From contig JBGVMW010000141.1 of NCBI GenBank assembly GCA_045125095.1, forward strand, positions 52,050 through 116,049: 64,000 nucleotides of DNA, written 5' to 3'. Shown here piece after piece: positions 26,142-35,173 of this stretch (the first letter of the stretch is position 1; every line of letters begins with the position of its first letter). The position numbers and the translations under genes are program-made. This DNA comes from JBGVMW01 sp045125095 (lineage in GTDB: Bacteria; Bacillota; Clostridia; Lachnospirales; Lachnospiraceae). Below the pieces are notes generated by a model. The model saw only the letters and a list, made by a program, of their open reading frames with translations, was not told the DNA's origin and did not search any database.

Positions 26142-27431
26142 ATGAGTTTTACAGTTGAAAAGTTAGAAAAGAACATGGCAAAGTTGACTATCGAAGTAGC
26201 AGCAGAAGAATTTGAAGCTGCAGTTGATCGTGCTTATCAGAAAAACAAGAATAAATTAAGCGTTCCGGGATTCCGTAAAGGAAAAGTGCCAAGACAGATG
26301 ATTGAAAAAATGTATGGAGCAGGCGTTTTCTTTGAAGATGCGGCAAATGATATCATCCCAACAGCATATGATAAAACAGTAGATGAGTGTGATTTAGAAA
26401 TCGTATCTCAGCCTAAGATTGATGTAACACAGTGCGAAAAAGGAAAAGCATTTATCTTTACAGCTGAAGTTGCTGTTAAGCCGGAAGTTACATTAGGACA
26501 GTACATGGGTGTTGAAATCGAAGCACCTGCTTGTGATGTAACAGAAGAAGAAGTAACTGCAGAAATCGATAAGGAAAGAGAATCTTTAGCAAGAATGCTT
26601 CCTGTAGAAGACAGAGCAGTTGCTGATGGTGATGTAGCAACAATCGACTTCGAAGGATTTACAGATGGTGTGGCATTCGAAGGTGGAAAGGGAGAAGATT
26701 ACGAATTAACAATCGGTTCTCACTCTTTCATTGATACGTTCGAGGAGCAGTTAATTGGTAAGAACATCGGTGAAGAAGTAGAAGTAAGTGTTACTTTCCC
26801 GGAAGAATACCATGCGCCGGAATTAGCTGGTAAGCCTGCTTTGTTCAAAGTAACAATCAAAGGAATCAAAGTAAAAGAAGTTCCTGCATTAGATGATGAG
26901 TTCGTTGAAGAAGCTTCCGATGAAGCAAATAACGTAGCAGAATACAAGGCAGAAATTCGTAAGAAATTAGAAGAAAAGAAAGTTGCAGAAGCAAAATCAC
27001 AGAAAGAAGATGCTGTATTAAAGGCAGTAATTGAAAACGCTCAGATGGATATCCCAGATCCAATGGTAGACAGCCAGGTACAGCGTATGGCTCAGGATTT
27101 TGCACAGAGAATGCAGATGCAGGGATTGTCTATCCAGCAGTATTTCCAGGCATTCGGTATGACAGCAGAAGCATTTCTTGATAACTTAAAGCCACAGGCA
27201 TTGAGCCGTATCCAGAGCAGACTTGTATTAGAAGCAATCGCAGAAGCAGAAAAGATTGAAGTTTCTGATGAAGATTTCAAGGCAGAAGTGGCAGAGATGG
27301 CTAAGGCTTATGGTATGGAAGCTGACGAATTAGAAAGCAGAATCGGAGAGTACGAGAAAGAAAGTATTGTTTCTGACTTAAAGGTTAAGAAAGCTCTCGA
27401 AAAGACTGTAGAAGCAGCAGTAGAGAAATAA
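26142..27431 (+). CDS. tig: Trigger factor, ribosome-associated chaperone and prolyl isomerase
   Basis: A 429-residue chaperone. The N-terminal ribosome-binding domain has the signature VPGFRKGKVPRQMIE, followed by the FKBP-type isomerase domain (about 150-240: GDVATIDFEGFTDG) and the helical C-terminal cradle. It binds nascent chains at the ribosome exit tunnel. AAGGAGGAAAC precedes the ATG. It heads the protein-quality cluster tig-clpP-clpX-lon-engB, a conserved Firmicute order. Confidence 0.97.
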   Translation: MSFTVEKLEKNMAKLTIEVAAEEFEAAVDRAYQKNKNKLSVPGFRKGKVPRQMIEKMYGAGVFFEDAANDIIPTAYDKTVDECDLEIVSQPKIDVTQCEKGKAFIFTAEVAVKPEVTLGQYMGVEIEAPACDVTEEEVTAEIDKERESLARMLPVEDRAVADGDVATIDFEGFTDGVAFEGGKGEDYELTIGSHSFIDTFEEQLIGKNIGEEVEVSVTFPEEYHAPELAGKPALFKVTIKGIKVKEVPALDDEFVEEASDEANNVAEYKAEIRKKLEEKKVAEAKSQKEDAVLKAVIENAQMDIPDPMVDSQVQRMAQDFAQRMQMQGLSIQQYFQAFGMTAEAFLDNLKPQALSRIQSRLVLEAIAEAEKIEVSDEDFKAEVAEMAKAYGMEADELESRIGEYEKESIVSDLKVKKALEKTVEAAVEK

Positions 27432-27449
27432 TTTTTAAGAATATATCAT

Positions 27450-27480
27450 ACCCAGAAATAAACCTGTTTTGTTTCTGGGT
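27450..27480 (+). promoter_or_regulatory. Hairpin without T-tract between tig and clpP
   Basis: Perfect 9-bp stem ACCCAGAAA/TTTCTGGGT with a 13-nt loop. No T run follows, so it is more likely a processing or stability element than a terminator. Confidence 0.5.
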
Positions 27481-27520
27481 AGCTTCGCATAAAGAAAACA
27501 TATTGAAAGGAAGGGTTAGT

Positions 27521-28108
27521 ATGGGATTAGTACCTTATGTAATCGAACAGACGAGCAGAGGAGAACGCTCCTATGATATTTTTTCTCGTTTGTTAAAGGA
27601 AAGAATCATTTTTCTTGGAGAAGAAGTGAATGACGCGTCAGCCAATCTGATTATGGCACAGTTATTATTCTTAGAGTCTGAGGATCCAACAAAGGATATT
27701 AATTTGTATATTAATAGTCCGGGTGGTTCTGTTTCCGCAGGATGGGCTATCTATGATACAATGCGTTATATCAAGTGCGATGTTTCTACGATTTGTCTTG
27801 GTATGGCTGCAAGTATGGGTGCATTTCTTTTGGCAGGCGGAACAAAGGGGAAACGTTTTGCATTGCCAAATGCAGAGATTATGATTCACCAGCCATTAGG
27901 TGGTGCGCAGGGTCAGGCAACTGAAATTCAGATTGCAGCAGAGCATATTTTAAAAACAAGAGACAGATTGAATCAGGAGTTATCTGCAAATACAGGTAAA
28001 CCATTAGATGTAATCAAAGCAGACACAGAAAGAGATAACTTTATGTCCGCAGAAGAAGCTATGAACTATGGTTTAATTGACAAAGTTATTACGAATCGTA
28101 TTTCTTAA
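27521..28108 (+). CDS. clpP: ATP-dependent Clp protease proteolytic subunit
   Basis: A 195-residue serine peptidase that forms the tetradecameric chamber used by ClpX. The nucleophile serine (MAASMGAFLL) and histidine (MIHQPLGGAQGQATEI) motifs are present. ATG 27521 is preceded by GAAAGGAAGGG; the in-frame TTG at 27503 has no ribosome site. It lies between tig and clpX, its partner ATPase. Confidence 0.97.
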   Translation: MGLVPYVIEQTSRGERSYDIFSRLLKERIIFLGEEVNDASANLIMAQLLFLESEDPTKDINLYINSPGGSVSAGWAIYDTMRYIKCDVSTICLGMAASMGAFLLAGGTKGKRFALPNAEIMIHQPLGGAQGQATEIQIAAEHILKTRDRLNQELSANTGKPLDVIKADTERDNFMSAEEAMNYGLIDKVITNRIS

Positions 28109-28215
28109 TCACAGGATGTCCGAGAGAAGTAATAGCTTCTTTTGGACGCTTGTAAAAATTACTAATGCGGTTTACTATTGATAGTTTACCACCTTAGTAA
28201 TAACTGGAGGGAACC

Positions 28216-29514
28216 ATGGCAGGAAAAAAATTAGAAGACAAGGTGCGATGTTCATTTTGTGGAAAGACACAGGAACAGGTGCGACGCCTCATTGCAGGCC
28301 CAAATGGTATCTATATTTGTTATGATTGTGTAGAGACCTGCGTAGATTTGATAGAAGATGAATATGCCGAAGAAGAAGAATTCGGCGGAGATCTTGGAGA
28401 TATTAATTTATTAAAACCGAAGGAAATTAATGAATTTCTGGATGAATATGTAATTGGACAGCAGGCAGCAAAGAAGGTTCTTTCTGTAGCTGTATATAAC
28501 CATTATAAACGTGTACTTGCACAGAAGAATTTAGGTGTGGAATTACAAAAGAGTAACATCTTAATGTTAGGACCAACCGGTTCCGGTAAGACGTATTTAG
28601 CACAGACATTGGCAAAACTGTTAAATGTGCCATTTGCAATTGCAGATGCAACAGCTTTGACAGAAGCAGGCTATGTCGGCGAAGATGTGGAAAACATTCT
28701 GCTCAAGTTAATACAGGCAGCAGATTATGATATAGCAAAAGCAGAGTATGGTATTATTTATATAGACGAAATCGATAAAATTACTAGAAAATCTGAAAAT
28801 GTATCTATTACCAGAGATGTGTCTGGTGAAGGTGTACAACAGGCTTTGTTAAAGATACTGGAAGGTACAGTGGCTTCTGTACCGCCACAGGGTGGAAGAA
28901 AACATCCGCATCAGGAGTTATTGCAGATTAATACAACTAATATTTTATTTATCTGCGGTGGAGCGTTTGAAGGATTGGATAAGATTATTGAGTCCAGAAT
29001 GGATCAGAAGTCAATTGGTTTTAATGCAGAAATTGCAGAGAAACGAGAAGAAAATCTGGGTGAAGTATTGAAGAATGTAACACCACAGGATTTAACAAAA
29101 TTTGGTTTGATTCCTGAATTTGTTGGTCGTGTGCCAGTAATTGTATCATTAGAGCAGTTGGATAGAGATGCATTGACGCGAATTCTGACTGAGCCAAAGA
29201 ATGCAATTGTGAAGCAGTACCAGCAGATGTTTGAGTTAGATGGTGTAGAACTTTCTTTTGAACAGGAAGCCATTGAAGCCATTGCAGATAAGTCCTTAGA
29301 ACGTAAGACAGGTGCAAGAGGATTGCGTTCTGTAATGGAAGGTGCAATGATGGATTTAATGTATGAAGTGCCTTCTGATGAAACGATTACACATTGTGTA
29401 ATTACAAAGGATGTTGTGGACGGTAAAGGGAATGCCCACATTACCTGTCGTGACGAAAGTGAAGCGCCGAAGAAAAAGGCAAATTTACTTCGTCGTAAAG
29501 CAGTAGTTGAATAG
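28216..29514 (+). CDS. clpX: ATP-dependent Clp protease ATP-binding subunit ClpX
   Basis: A 432-residue AAA+ unfoldase. The zinc-binding N-domain has C12, C15, C35 and C38; Walker A is GPTGSGKT, Walker B IIYIDEIDKI, and the GYVGEDVE pore-loop region is present. The IGF-type ClpP-binding loop reads KSIGFNA. CTGGAGGG precedes the ATG. In the 107-nt gap from clpP, TTACTAA near 28158 and TTAGTAA near 28196 could pair. Confidence 0.97.
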   Translation: MAGKKLEDKVRCSFCGKTQEQVRRLIAGPNGIYICYDCVETCVDLIEDEYAEEEEFGGDLGDINLLKPKEINEFLDEYVIGQQAAKKVLSVAVYNHYKRVLAQKNLGVELQKSNILMLGPTGSGKTYLAQTLAKLLNVPFAIADATALTEAGYVGEDVENILLKLIQAADYDIAKAEYGIIYIDEIDKITRKSENVSITRDVSGEGVQQALLKILEGTVASVPPQGGRKHPHQELLQINTTNILFICGGAFEGLDKIIESRMDQKSIGFNAEIAEKREENLGEVLKNVTPQDLTKFGLIPEFVGRVPVIVSLEQLDRDALTRILTEPKNAIVKQYQQMFELDGVELSFEQEAIEAIADKSLERKTGARGLRSVMEGAMMDLMYEVPSDETITHCVITKDVVDGKGNAHITCRDESEAPKKKANLLRRKAVVE

Positions 29515-29527
29515 AGAATAAAATAAA

Positions 29528-29564
29528 AGGGCGCTGCATAGATTTCCGGGCAGTGCCCTGTTTT
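29528..29564 (+). terminator. Rho-independent terminator after clpX
   Basis: 10-bp stem AGGGCGCTGC (29528-29537)/GCAGTGCCCT (29550-29559) with one G-T pair, followed by TTTT. Only about 25 nt separate it from lon, so lon is reached by read-through or by a promoter not evident here. Confidence 0.8.
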
Positions 29565-29588
29565 GGTATTATAAGAATGGAGAATGGG

Positions 29589-31910
29589 ATGTTAGAAAAG
29601 GATATTGCATGTTATCCGGTAGTTGCACTTCGGGGGTTAACTCTTTTGCCGGATATGATAGCACATTTTGATATTAGCAAGGAATATTCGGCAAAAGCAG
29701 TGGAAGAAGCCATGCGTACAAAGGAGAAGCTTTTTCTGATTACGAGAAGAGAGGATTCAGAAAATGAATGGTCTTTAGATGCACTGTACTCGACTGGTGT
29801 TTTGGCTGAAATCAAAGAAGTGTTGAGACTGCCGAACAAGGCACTTCGTATCATGGTAGCAGTAGAGGCGGCTGGTAAACTGGTGGAGCTTCATGAGAAA
29901 GACGGTTATTATTGTGGTTCTGTTAGGGCTTTAGAACCGGAGGAGAATGTAAATGAAATTGAGGAGGCTGCACTGGTACAGACTCTTAAGGAATTATTTC
30001 AACAGTATGCATTGACACAGCCGAAGCTTGGCAAGGAGTTGGTAAAAAGACTCGGCAGAAATGAGTGTCTATACACACAGATTTACGAGATGGCTTCCAA
30101 TCTGCCGTTGTATTATACTGATAAACAGATGATATTAGAGGCAGATTCAGTAAAAGAAAAATATGAGATACTGGCTGCTATATTTTCAAAGGAAATTCAG
30201 ATTAGCCGTTACAAACAGGATTTACAGACAAAAATAAAAACACAGGTAGATAAAAGCCAGCGTGAATATATGCTCAGGGAACAGATGAAGGTCATTCGCA
30301 AGGAATTGGGCGAAGATACCTATATATCTGATGCAGACCGTTATATGGAGCAATTGACAGAATGTAAGATGCCTAATTCCGTGGTTGAGAAAATTAAAAA
30401 TGAAATCAAACGGCTTAAGATGTTTGGGGCGAACCATTCAGAAACAGCTGTGATTCAAAATTATATTGAGACAATGCTTGCCATGCCTTGGTCTAAGACA
30501 ACAAAAGAAAATAAGGACTTAAAAAAGGCAGAAAAGATCTTAGAGCAGGATCATTATGGCATGAAGGAAGTGAAAGAGCGCGTATTGGAGTATTTGGCAG
30601 TCCGCAAGTTGGCAGGAAAGGGAAATAGCCCGATTTTGTGTCTGGTTGGTGCACCGGGAACAGGAAAAACCTCCATTGGCAAGTCTATTGCAAGGGCATT
30701 AGATAAGAAGTATATACGAATCAGCCTTGGTGGTGTGCATGACGAAGCAGAAATCAGAGGACATCGCAAGACCTATATTGGTGCGATGCCGGGAAGAATT
30801 GCTACTGGCTTAAAGCAGGCAGGTGTAAAGAATCCATTAATGCTGTTGGATGAAATCGATAAGGTGGGAGAAAATCACAGAGGTGATCCATATTCTGCGC
30901 TATTAGAAGTATTAGATTCTGAGCAAAATAAGAAATTCCGTGATCATTATTTAGAGGAGCCGTTAGATTTGTCTGAAGTAATGTTTGTGGCAACTGCCAA
31001 TACATTACAGGGAATTCCAAAGCCCCTGATAGATCGTATGGAGATTATAGAGGTATCCGGTTATACACAAAATGAAAAACTGCATATTGTGAAGGAACAT
31101 CTTCTATCGAAACAGAGGAAAAAGCATGGATTAAAAGAGGGTCAGCTAATCGTCAGTGATCATGCAATTGAGAAGATAATCGAATGTTATACAAGAGAAG
31201 CTGGTGTGCGTAATTTGGAAAGGCGGATTGCAGATATTTGCCGCAAGAGTGTGAAAGAAATTCTTGTGGATGATAAGAAGCATGTGAAGGTCACGGCGTC
31301 CAATATGGAAAAATATCTTGGAAAAGAGAAATATCGTAAAGATAAAATAAATGAGCAGGCAGAAATCGGTATTGTGCGAGGTTTGGCGTGGACAAGCGTT
31401 GGTGGAGATACCTTAGAAATAGAAGTAAACACCATGTCTGGTAAGGGCGAAGTGCAGCTTACGGGGCAGTTGGGTGATGTAATGAAAGAATCTGCAATGG
31501 CGGGTATTAGTTACCTGCATTCTGCATCAGCAGAGCTTGGGATACCGGCAGAATATTTTAAAAAGCATGATATTCACATTCATATACCAGAGGGTGCAGT
31601 ACCAAAAGATGGACCATCAGCAGGAATTACCATGGCAACAGCTGTTTTGTCTACTGTCGTTGGTCGGCCTGTTCCGGCAGATATTGCCATGACAGGAGAG
31701 ATTACACTTCGGGGAAGAGTGCTTCCTGTTGGAGGATTGAAAGAGAAATTACTGGCTGCCAAAAATGCAGGTGTTAGAAAGGTGTTTGTACCGGCTGATA
31801 ATCGAAAAGATATAGAGGAAATTTCAAAAGAAATAACGGGCGGTCTGGACATTGTGTATGTGACACGGTTTGACCAGGTTTGGCATGAATTATTTAAGGA
31901 GCAGATATGA
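29589..31910 (+). CDS. lon: ATP-dependent protease Lon
   Basis: A 773-residue AAA+ serine protease. The N-terminal substrate domain begins with YPVVALRGLTLLP, Walker A is GAPGTGKTS, and the C-terminal peptidase domain has the catalytic Ser in PKDGPSAGI and Lys in GGLKEKLLAAKNAG. The frame is open from a GTG at 29553, but that codon lies in the clpX terminator. ATG 29589 is preferred: it has GGAG six nt upstream. The ATG at 29577 overlaps that same ribosome site. The stop codon overlaps the engB start (ATGA), indicating translational coupling. Confidence 0.96.
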   Translation: MLEKDIACYPVVALRGLTLLPDMIAHFDISKEYSAKAVEEAMRTKEKLFLITRREDSENEWSLDALYSTGVLAEIKEVLRLPNKALRIMVAVEAAGKLVELHEKDGYYCGSVRALEPEENVNEIEEAALVQTLKELFQQYALTQPKLGKELVKRLGRNECLYTQIYEMASNLPLYYTDKQMILEADSVKEKYEILAAIFSKEIQISRYKQDLQTKIKTQVDKSQREYMLREQMKVIRKELGEDTYISDADRYMEQLTECKMPNSVVEKIKNEIKRLKMFGANHSETAVIQNYIETMLAMPWSKTTKENKDLKKAEKILEQDHYGMKEVKERVLEYLAVRKLAGKGNSPILCLVGAPGTGKTSIGKSIARALDKKYIRISLGGVHDEAEIRGHRKTYIGAMPGRIATGLKQAGVKNPLMLLDEIDKVGENHRGDPYSALLEVLDSEQNKKFRDHYLEEPLDLSEVMFVATANTLQGIPKPLIDRMEIIEVSGYTQNEKLHIVKEHLLSKQRKKHGLKEGQLIVSDHAIEKIIECYTREAGVRNLERRIADICRKSVKEILVDDKKHVKVTASNMEKYLGKEKYRKDKINEQAEIGIVRGLAWTSVGGDTLEIEVNTMSGKGEVQLTGQLGDVMKESAMAGISYLHSASAELGIPAEYFKKHDIHIHIPEGAVPKDGPSAGITMATAVLSTVVGRPVPADIAMTGEITLRGRVLPVGGLKEKLLAAKNAGVRKVFVPADNRKDIEEISKEITGGLDIVYVTRFDQVWHELFKEQI

Positions 31911-32521
31911 TTATAAGAAGCGTAGAATTAGAGACAGTATGTGGTATCACAAGTAAACTTCCGGATAATGAATTTCCTGAATTTGCATTTGCCGGCAAAT
32001 CGAATGTGGGCAAGTCATCCCTGATTAATGGTCTGATTCAGAGAAAGGCATTGGCGAGAACCTCCTCCCAGCCGGGAAAAACCCAGACAATTAATTTTTA
32101 TAATGTAAATAAAAATCTGTATTTTGTAGATTTACCTGGATATGGTTACGCAAAGGTATCCATGGAAATCAAGGCAAAATGGGGGAAGATGATTGAACGC
32201 TATTTGCAGAAATCAAAACAGCTTAAGGCAGTGTTTTTGCTGATTGATATCAGGCATGAGCCTTCCACAAATGATAAGGAAATGTACGAATGGATTCGCT
32301 ATAATGGGTATGAGCCGGTAGTGATTACCACAAAGTTAGATAAAATCAAGAGAAGTCAGGTGCAGAAGCATTTGAAGATGATAAGAGAAGGATTAGGAGC
32401 AGGAAAGGAAACTGTTATGATACCATTTTCTGCTGTAACCAAACAAGGTCGGGAAGAAATCTGGTCGTATATTGAAGGTTGCATGAATGAAACGGTATCG
32501 GAGAACACAGAGGTAGAATAG
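31907..32521 (+). CDS. engB: Ribosome biogenesis GTPase
   Basis: A 204-residue GTPase (YsxC/YihA) required for 50S subunit assembly. Switch and nucleotide motifs are G1 GKSNVGKSS, G3 DLPGYG, G4 TKLDK and G5 FSAVTKQG. It overlaps lon by 4 nt, a conserved arrangement. Confidence 0.96.
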   Translation: MIIRSVELETVCGITSKLPDNEFPEFAFAGKSNVGKSSLINGLIQRKALARTSSQPGKTQTINFYNVNKNLYFVDLPGYGYAKVSMEIKAKWGKMIERYLQKSKQLKAVFLLIDIRHEPSTNDKEMYEWIRYNGYEPVVITTKLDKIKRSQVQKHLKMIREGLGAGKETVMIPFSAVTKQGREEIWSYIEGCMNETVSENTEVE

Positions 32522-32540
32522 AGATAAGGTTGAACGAATT

Positions 32541-34370
32541 ATGAAGAAATATCAAAATAAGAGGGAACAGATAACAAATTATTTGATTCTCTTTCTTGTG
32601 GCAGTGCTCCCACGAGTTATTATATGCTTAAACAGCCAGATGGGATTTTGGCCTTCTGACGAAGTGGCAACTGTTTCTGGTGCCGCAAAATTAGCAGGGT
32701 TTGACTGGTCTGCTGTAGTGTCAAGAGCCGGTTATTATGGACAGGGATTTTACAGTCTGTTTGCACCAGTATTTTATCTGACAGATGACCCGTTTATTAT
32801 TTACCGTAGTATGGCGGTTGTTTGTGCTTTGTTACAGGGAAGCGTGGCATATTTAGCATACTATTGTCTTCGTCGTTTTTTTTATGTGAAACATAGATGG
32901 TTGTTGCTTATCATGGCAATTGGCTGTTCTTATATGTTAAATACAGAAGCAAACATATTGTATAATGAGCATCCGTTTTTGTTGATAGCATGGCTGGCGA
33001 CCATTCTTCTCTTGCAATTGAATGAAAATGTAGATAATAAGAAAAAAAAGGCAGTTTTTACAATTCTGCTGATTATTGTGCTTGGCTATAGTCTTACAAT
33101 TCATACAAGAGCGTGGGTGTTATGGATTGCTTTGGCAGTGGTGGTTATTGCTTACTATTTTGCATACCGGAAATGGCTGATTTCTTTGCCGGTATGCTTT
33201 ACGTTGGGAATCTGTCTGATTGGTCTGGTATTGGTATACATTGGATATGTACAGAGGGATATCTGGCTGACAGATGACAGTGGCTCCCTGCGAAATGCTG
33301 GAATCAATATTAAAATTGACGGTGTGTCCTTAACAAAAGTGTTTGCATGGTGTTGTATTATGATAGGACAGTTGAATTCTGCAATATATGCAACGATAGG
33401 TGTAGCTGTGATAGGTGTAGTTTTACTGCTTGCACTTATTTTCCGCGTATTTCGCAAGAAGAAGGCATTGCCGGCTAATTCATATGACTTTGAAAAAAAA
33501 TATTTTGTGTTAGGTGTATTTTTCTTAATGGCAATTGTGGCTTCCATCGGTGGTTTGTCATTGAATTGGCTGGATGGGTTGACAGAAGCAATTGAGAATG
33601 ATTATGGTACGGATGCTGTAGCTTATAAAATATTGTTTTATTTTCGTTATATAGCTATTTATACAGGACCACTTCTTATGGTAACCTTTTCTTATTTTTA
33701 TCATTTTAAGAAAACACTTAAAAGGTTTTATAAGCCGGCTACTATGGTGCTCGTATTTCTACAGGCGTGTTGGTTTATATTTATTGTGCCGTATGTGCAT
33801 AATTATCAGGGATATAAATCATCAAGATTAAGTCCATATGTTTTCTTTATTTTTGGTCAGAAAGTAAACATCATAACCTTTATAGCGGCAGCATTCTTTG
33901 TATTTCTTGTGTGGTTTCTTATGTGGAAATACTTGAAAAAAGGTAGAATTCTTGTTCCTATTGGATTGGTGACGGCGTTTTTGGTATATCATTATATCAG
34001 TATGTCGGTGTGTTATGTTATGCCGCAACAAGAGCGTCGTTATGAGAAAATAAACGGTGGATACAAGCTGGTTGGGCGATTAGAAGAAAAAAATATTGAA
34101 CTTCAGTCGATATATGCACCTGCTGTAGTGGAAAATACACAGTGTTCTTACTATTATTATCAGTATTATCTGAACCGTTATACCATTTATCCGTATTGTC
34201 CGGATGCCACAGTGGAAAACCCGATTGTTTTTTATGCAAAGTCGGATTATGAAATTTTGAAAGTTGCCGGTTATTCCTGCTATCGGCTTGACAAAAACGA
34301 ATATGTATATGTGAAAAGCCCGGATATGATAATGGCAATCGAAGATTTAGGTTATAAAAAGGTAAGATAA
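32541..34370 (+). CDS. Polytopic membrane protein, possible GT-C glycosyltransferase
   Basis: A 609-residue protein with about 12 hydrophobic segments and a short soluble C-terminal region. The first extracytoplasmic loop has FWPSDEVATVSGA, an acidic pair in the position where GT39/PMT-like GT-C enzymes keep catalytic aspartate or glutamate. This suggests transfer of a sugar from a lipid carrier outside the membrane, but no more specific family can be named. It begins 20 nt after engB with only a weak ribosome site (AAGGTTGAACGAATT), so it is probably a low-level read-through gene of the lon operon. Confidence 0.72.
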   Translation: MKKYQNKREQITNYLILFLVAVLPRVIICLNSQMGFWPSDEVATVSGAAKLAGFDWSAVVSRAGYYGQGFYSLFAPVFYLTDDPFIIYRSMAVVCALLQGSVAYLAYYCLRRFFYVKHRWLLLIMAIGCSYMLNTEANILYNEHPFLLIAWLATILLLQLNENVDNKKKKAVFTILLIIVLGYSLTIHTRAWVLWIALAVVVIAYYFAYRKWLISLPVCFTLGICLIGLVLVYIGYVQRDIWLTDDSGSLRNAGINIKIDGVSLTKVFAWCCIMIGQLNSAIYATIGVAVIGVVLLLALIFRVFRKKKALPANSYDFEKKYFVLGVFFLMAIVASIGGLSLNWLDGLTEAIENDYGTDAVAYKILFYFRYIAIYTGPLLMVTFSYFYHFKKTLKRFYKPATMVLVFLQACWFIFIVPYVHNYQGYKSSRLSPYVFFIFGQKVNIITFIAAAFFVFLVWFLMWKYLKKGRILVPIGLVTAFLVYHYISMSVCYVMPQQERRYEKINGGYKLVGRLEEKNIELQSIYAPAVVENTQCSYYYYQYYLNRYTIYPYCPDATVENPIVFYAKSDYEILKVAGYSCYRLDKNEYVYVKSPDMIMAIEDLGYKKVR

Positions 34371-34386
34371 TGGTACTACAGACCTA

Positions 34387-34415
34387 TTGACATATATCGA
34401 CAAACCAGATATATT
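34387..34415 (+). promoter_or_regulatory. Strong predicted sigma-A promoter of the DUF4854 gene
   Basis: Consensus TTGACA (34387-34392), 17-nt spacer, TATATT (34410-34415). It is the best -35 in the window. Confidence 0.82.
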
Positions 34416-34452
34416 AATACAAGTGCGCTATTCAAGAAAGGAGAAAGATACA

Positions 34453-34860
34453 ATGAAGAAGAAGTTATCAAAAGTTTTAGCAATTTGCTTAGTAGTTATT
34501 ATGGCACTTTCAATCACAGCTTGCAGCAAGAGCACTACTTTAGCTGATTGGGTTAAGAGTGATGAAGTTACAACATTAGTAGATTCTATGGCTACTGATG
34601 GTATGAAGATTGAATTTAAGGCTGATGGTGAAGATGTACTTGTAATGTGCTACACTTATGAAGAACAGATTGATCTTTCTGATGAAGAGACAAAGAACAC
34701 TGTTGTAGAGTATTTTGACCAGGCTCTTGGCGCTCAGACATCAACATTTACTAATATGCGTGACGAAATCAATAAAGAATATAAGCTTAATGTAAAGACA
34801 GTACGTATCCAGTATGTAAATGCAGATGGTACTGAAATTTACTCTAAAGATATTCAGTAA
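34453..34860 (+). CDS. Small lipoprotein, probable DUF4854 family
   Basis: A 135-residue lipoprotein with lipobox ITAC after a signal peptide. The mature part (LADWVKSDEVTTLVDSM...) resembles the DUF4854 family of small Clostridial lipoproteins of unknown function. AGAAAGGAGAAAG supports ATG 34453; the frame is open from within the promoter. Codon choice (GCT, TCT, CTT) and the consensus promoter suggest strong expression. It has its own promoter and terminator. Confidence 0.8.
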   Translation: MKKKLSKVLAICLVVIMALSITACSKSTTLADWVKSDEVTTLVDSMATDGMKIEFKADGEDVLVMCYTYEEQIDLSDEETKNTVVEYFDQALGAQTSTFTNMRDEINKEYKLNVKTVRIQYVNADGTEIYSKDIQ

Positions 34861-34930
34861 TATTCGAAAATTTTATAGAAACTAGATGAAAGATATTTCA
34901 GTTCAACGAATAAGCGTATCGAATAGGAAA

Positions 34931-34975
34931 GTGTTGCCAATATTGTGGTAGAATCCACAGTGGCAACACTTTTTT
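34931..34975 (+). terminator. Rho-independent terminator after the DUF4854 gene
   Basis: GTGTTGCCA (34931-34939)/TGGCAACAC (34961-34969), with an inner TGTGG/CCACA stem, then six T. The T-tract is continuous with a composite repeat element. Confidence 0.92.
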
Positions 34976-35092
34976 ATATACCAGTTATTCATGAACGATG
35001 TACTAGAGCGTGTTTAAAAATTCATTCCTGCAATCTGTACGCCCTACTTTGCGGTAGAAAGCAATTATCAAACATGCTCTGGTATATAAAAA
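34971..35092. repeat. Composite nested repeat element (family A-type ends, family C half, family B core)
   Basis: Outer perfect inverted repeat TTTTTATATACCAG (34971-34984)/CTGGTATATAAAAA (35079-35092). Inside the left end lies half of the luxS-downstream hairpin (CAGTTATTCATGAACGATGTACTAG resembles 49256-49281). Next comes AGAGCGTGTTT (35005)...AAACATGCTCT (to 35080), the family B ends. The remaining gap to the next gene (35093-35173) holds a TATAAT at 35120-35125 without a good -35. Confidence 0.78.
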
Positions 35093-35173
35093 TATGATGC
35101 GTGTATGAGGAAAGTGTAGTATAATAAAGCGGTTAGAATAGGTTGATTTTTTGTAAGAAAGGATTTTGCACAG

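Noticed and set aside
29553..29588. Upstream GTG start for lon
   Set aside because: The GTG is within the clpX terminator stem and has no ribosome site; ATG 29589 has one.
35093..35173. TATAAT at 35120-35125 as promoter of the BIG2/DUF6273 gene
   Set aside because: Plausible as a -10, but no acceptable -35 at 16-18 nt and no extended TG, so it is not listed as a feature.
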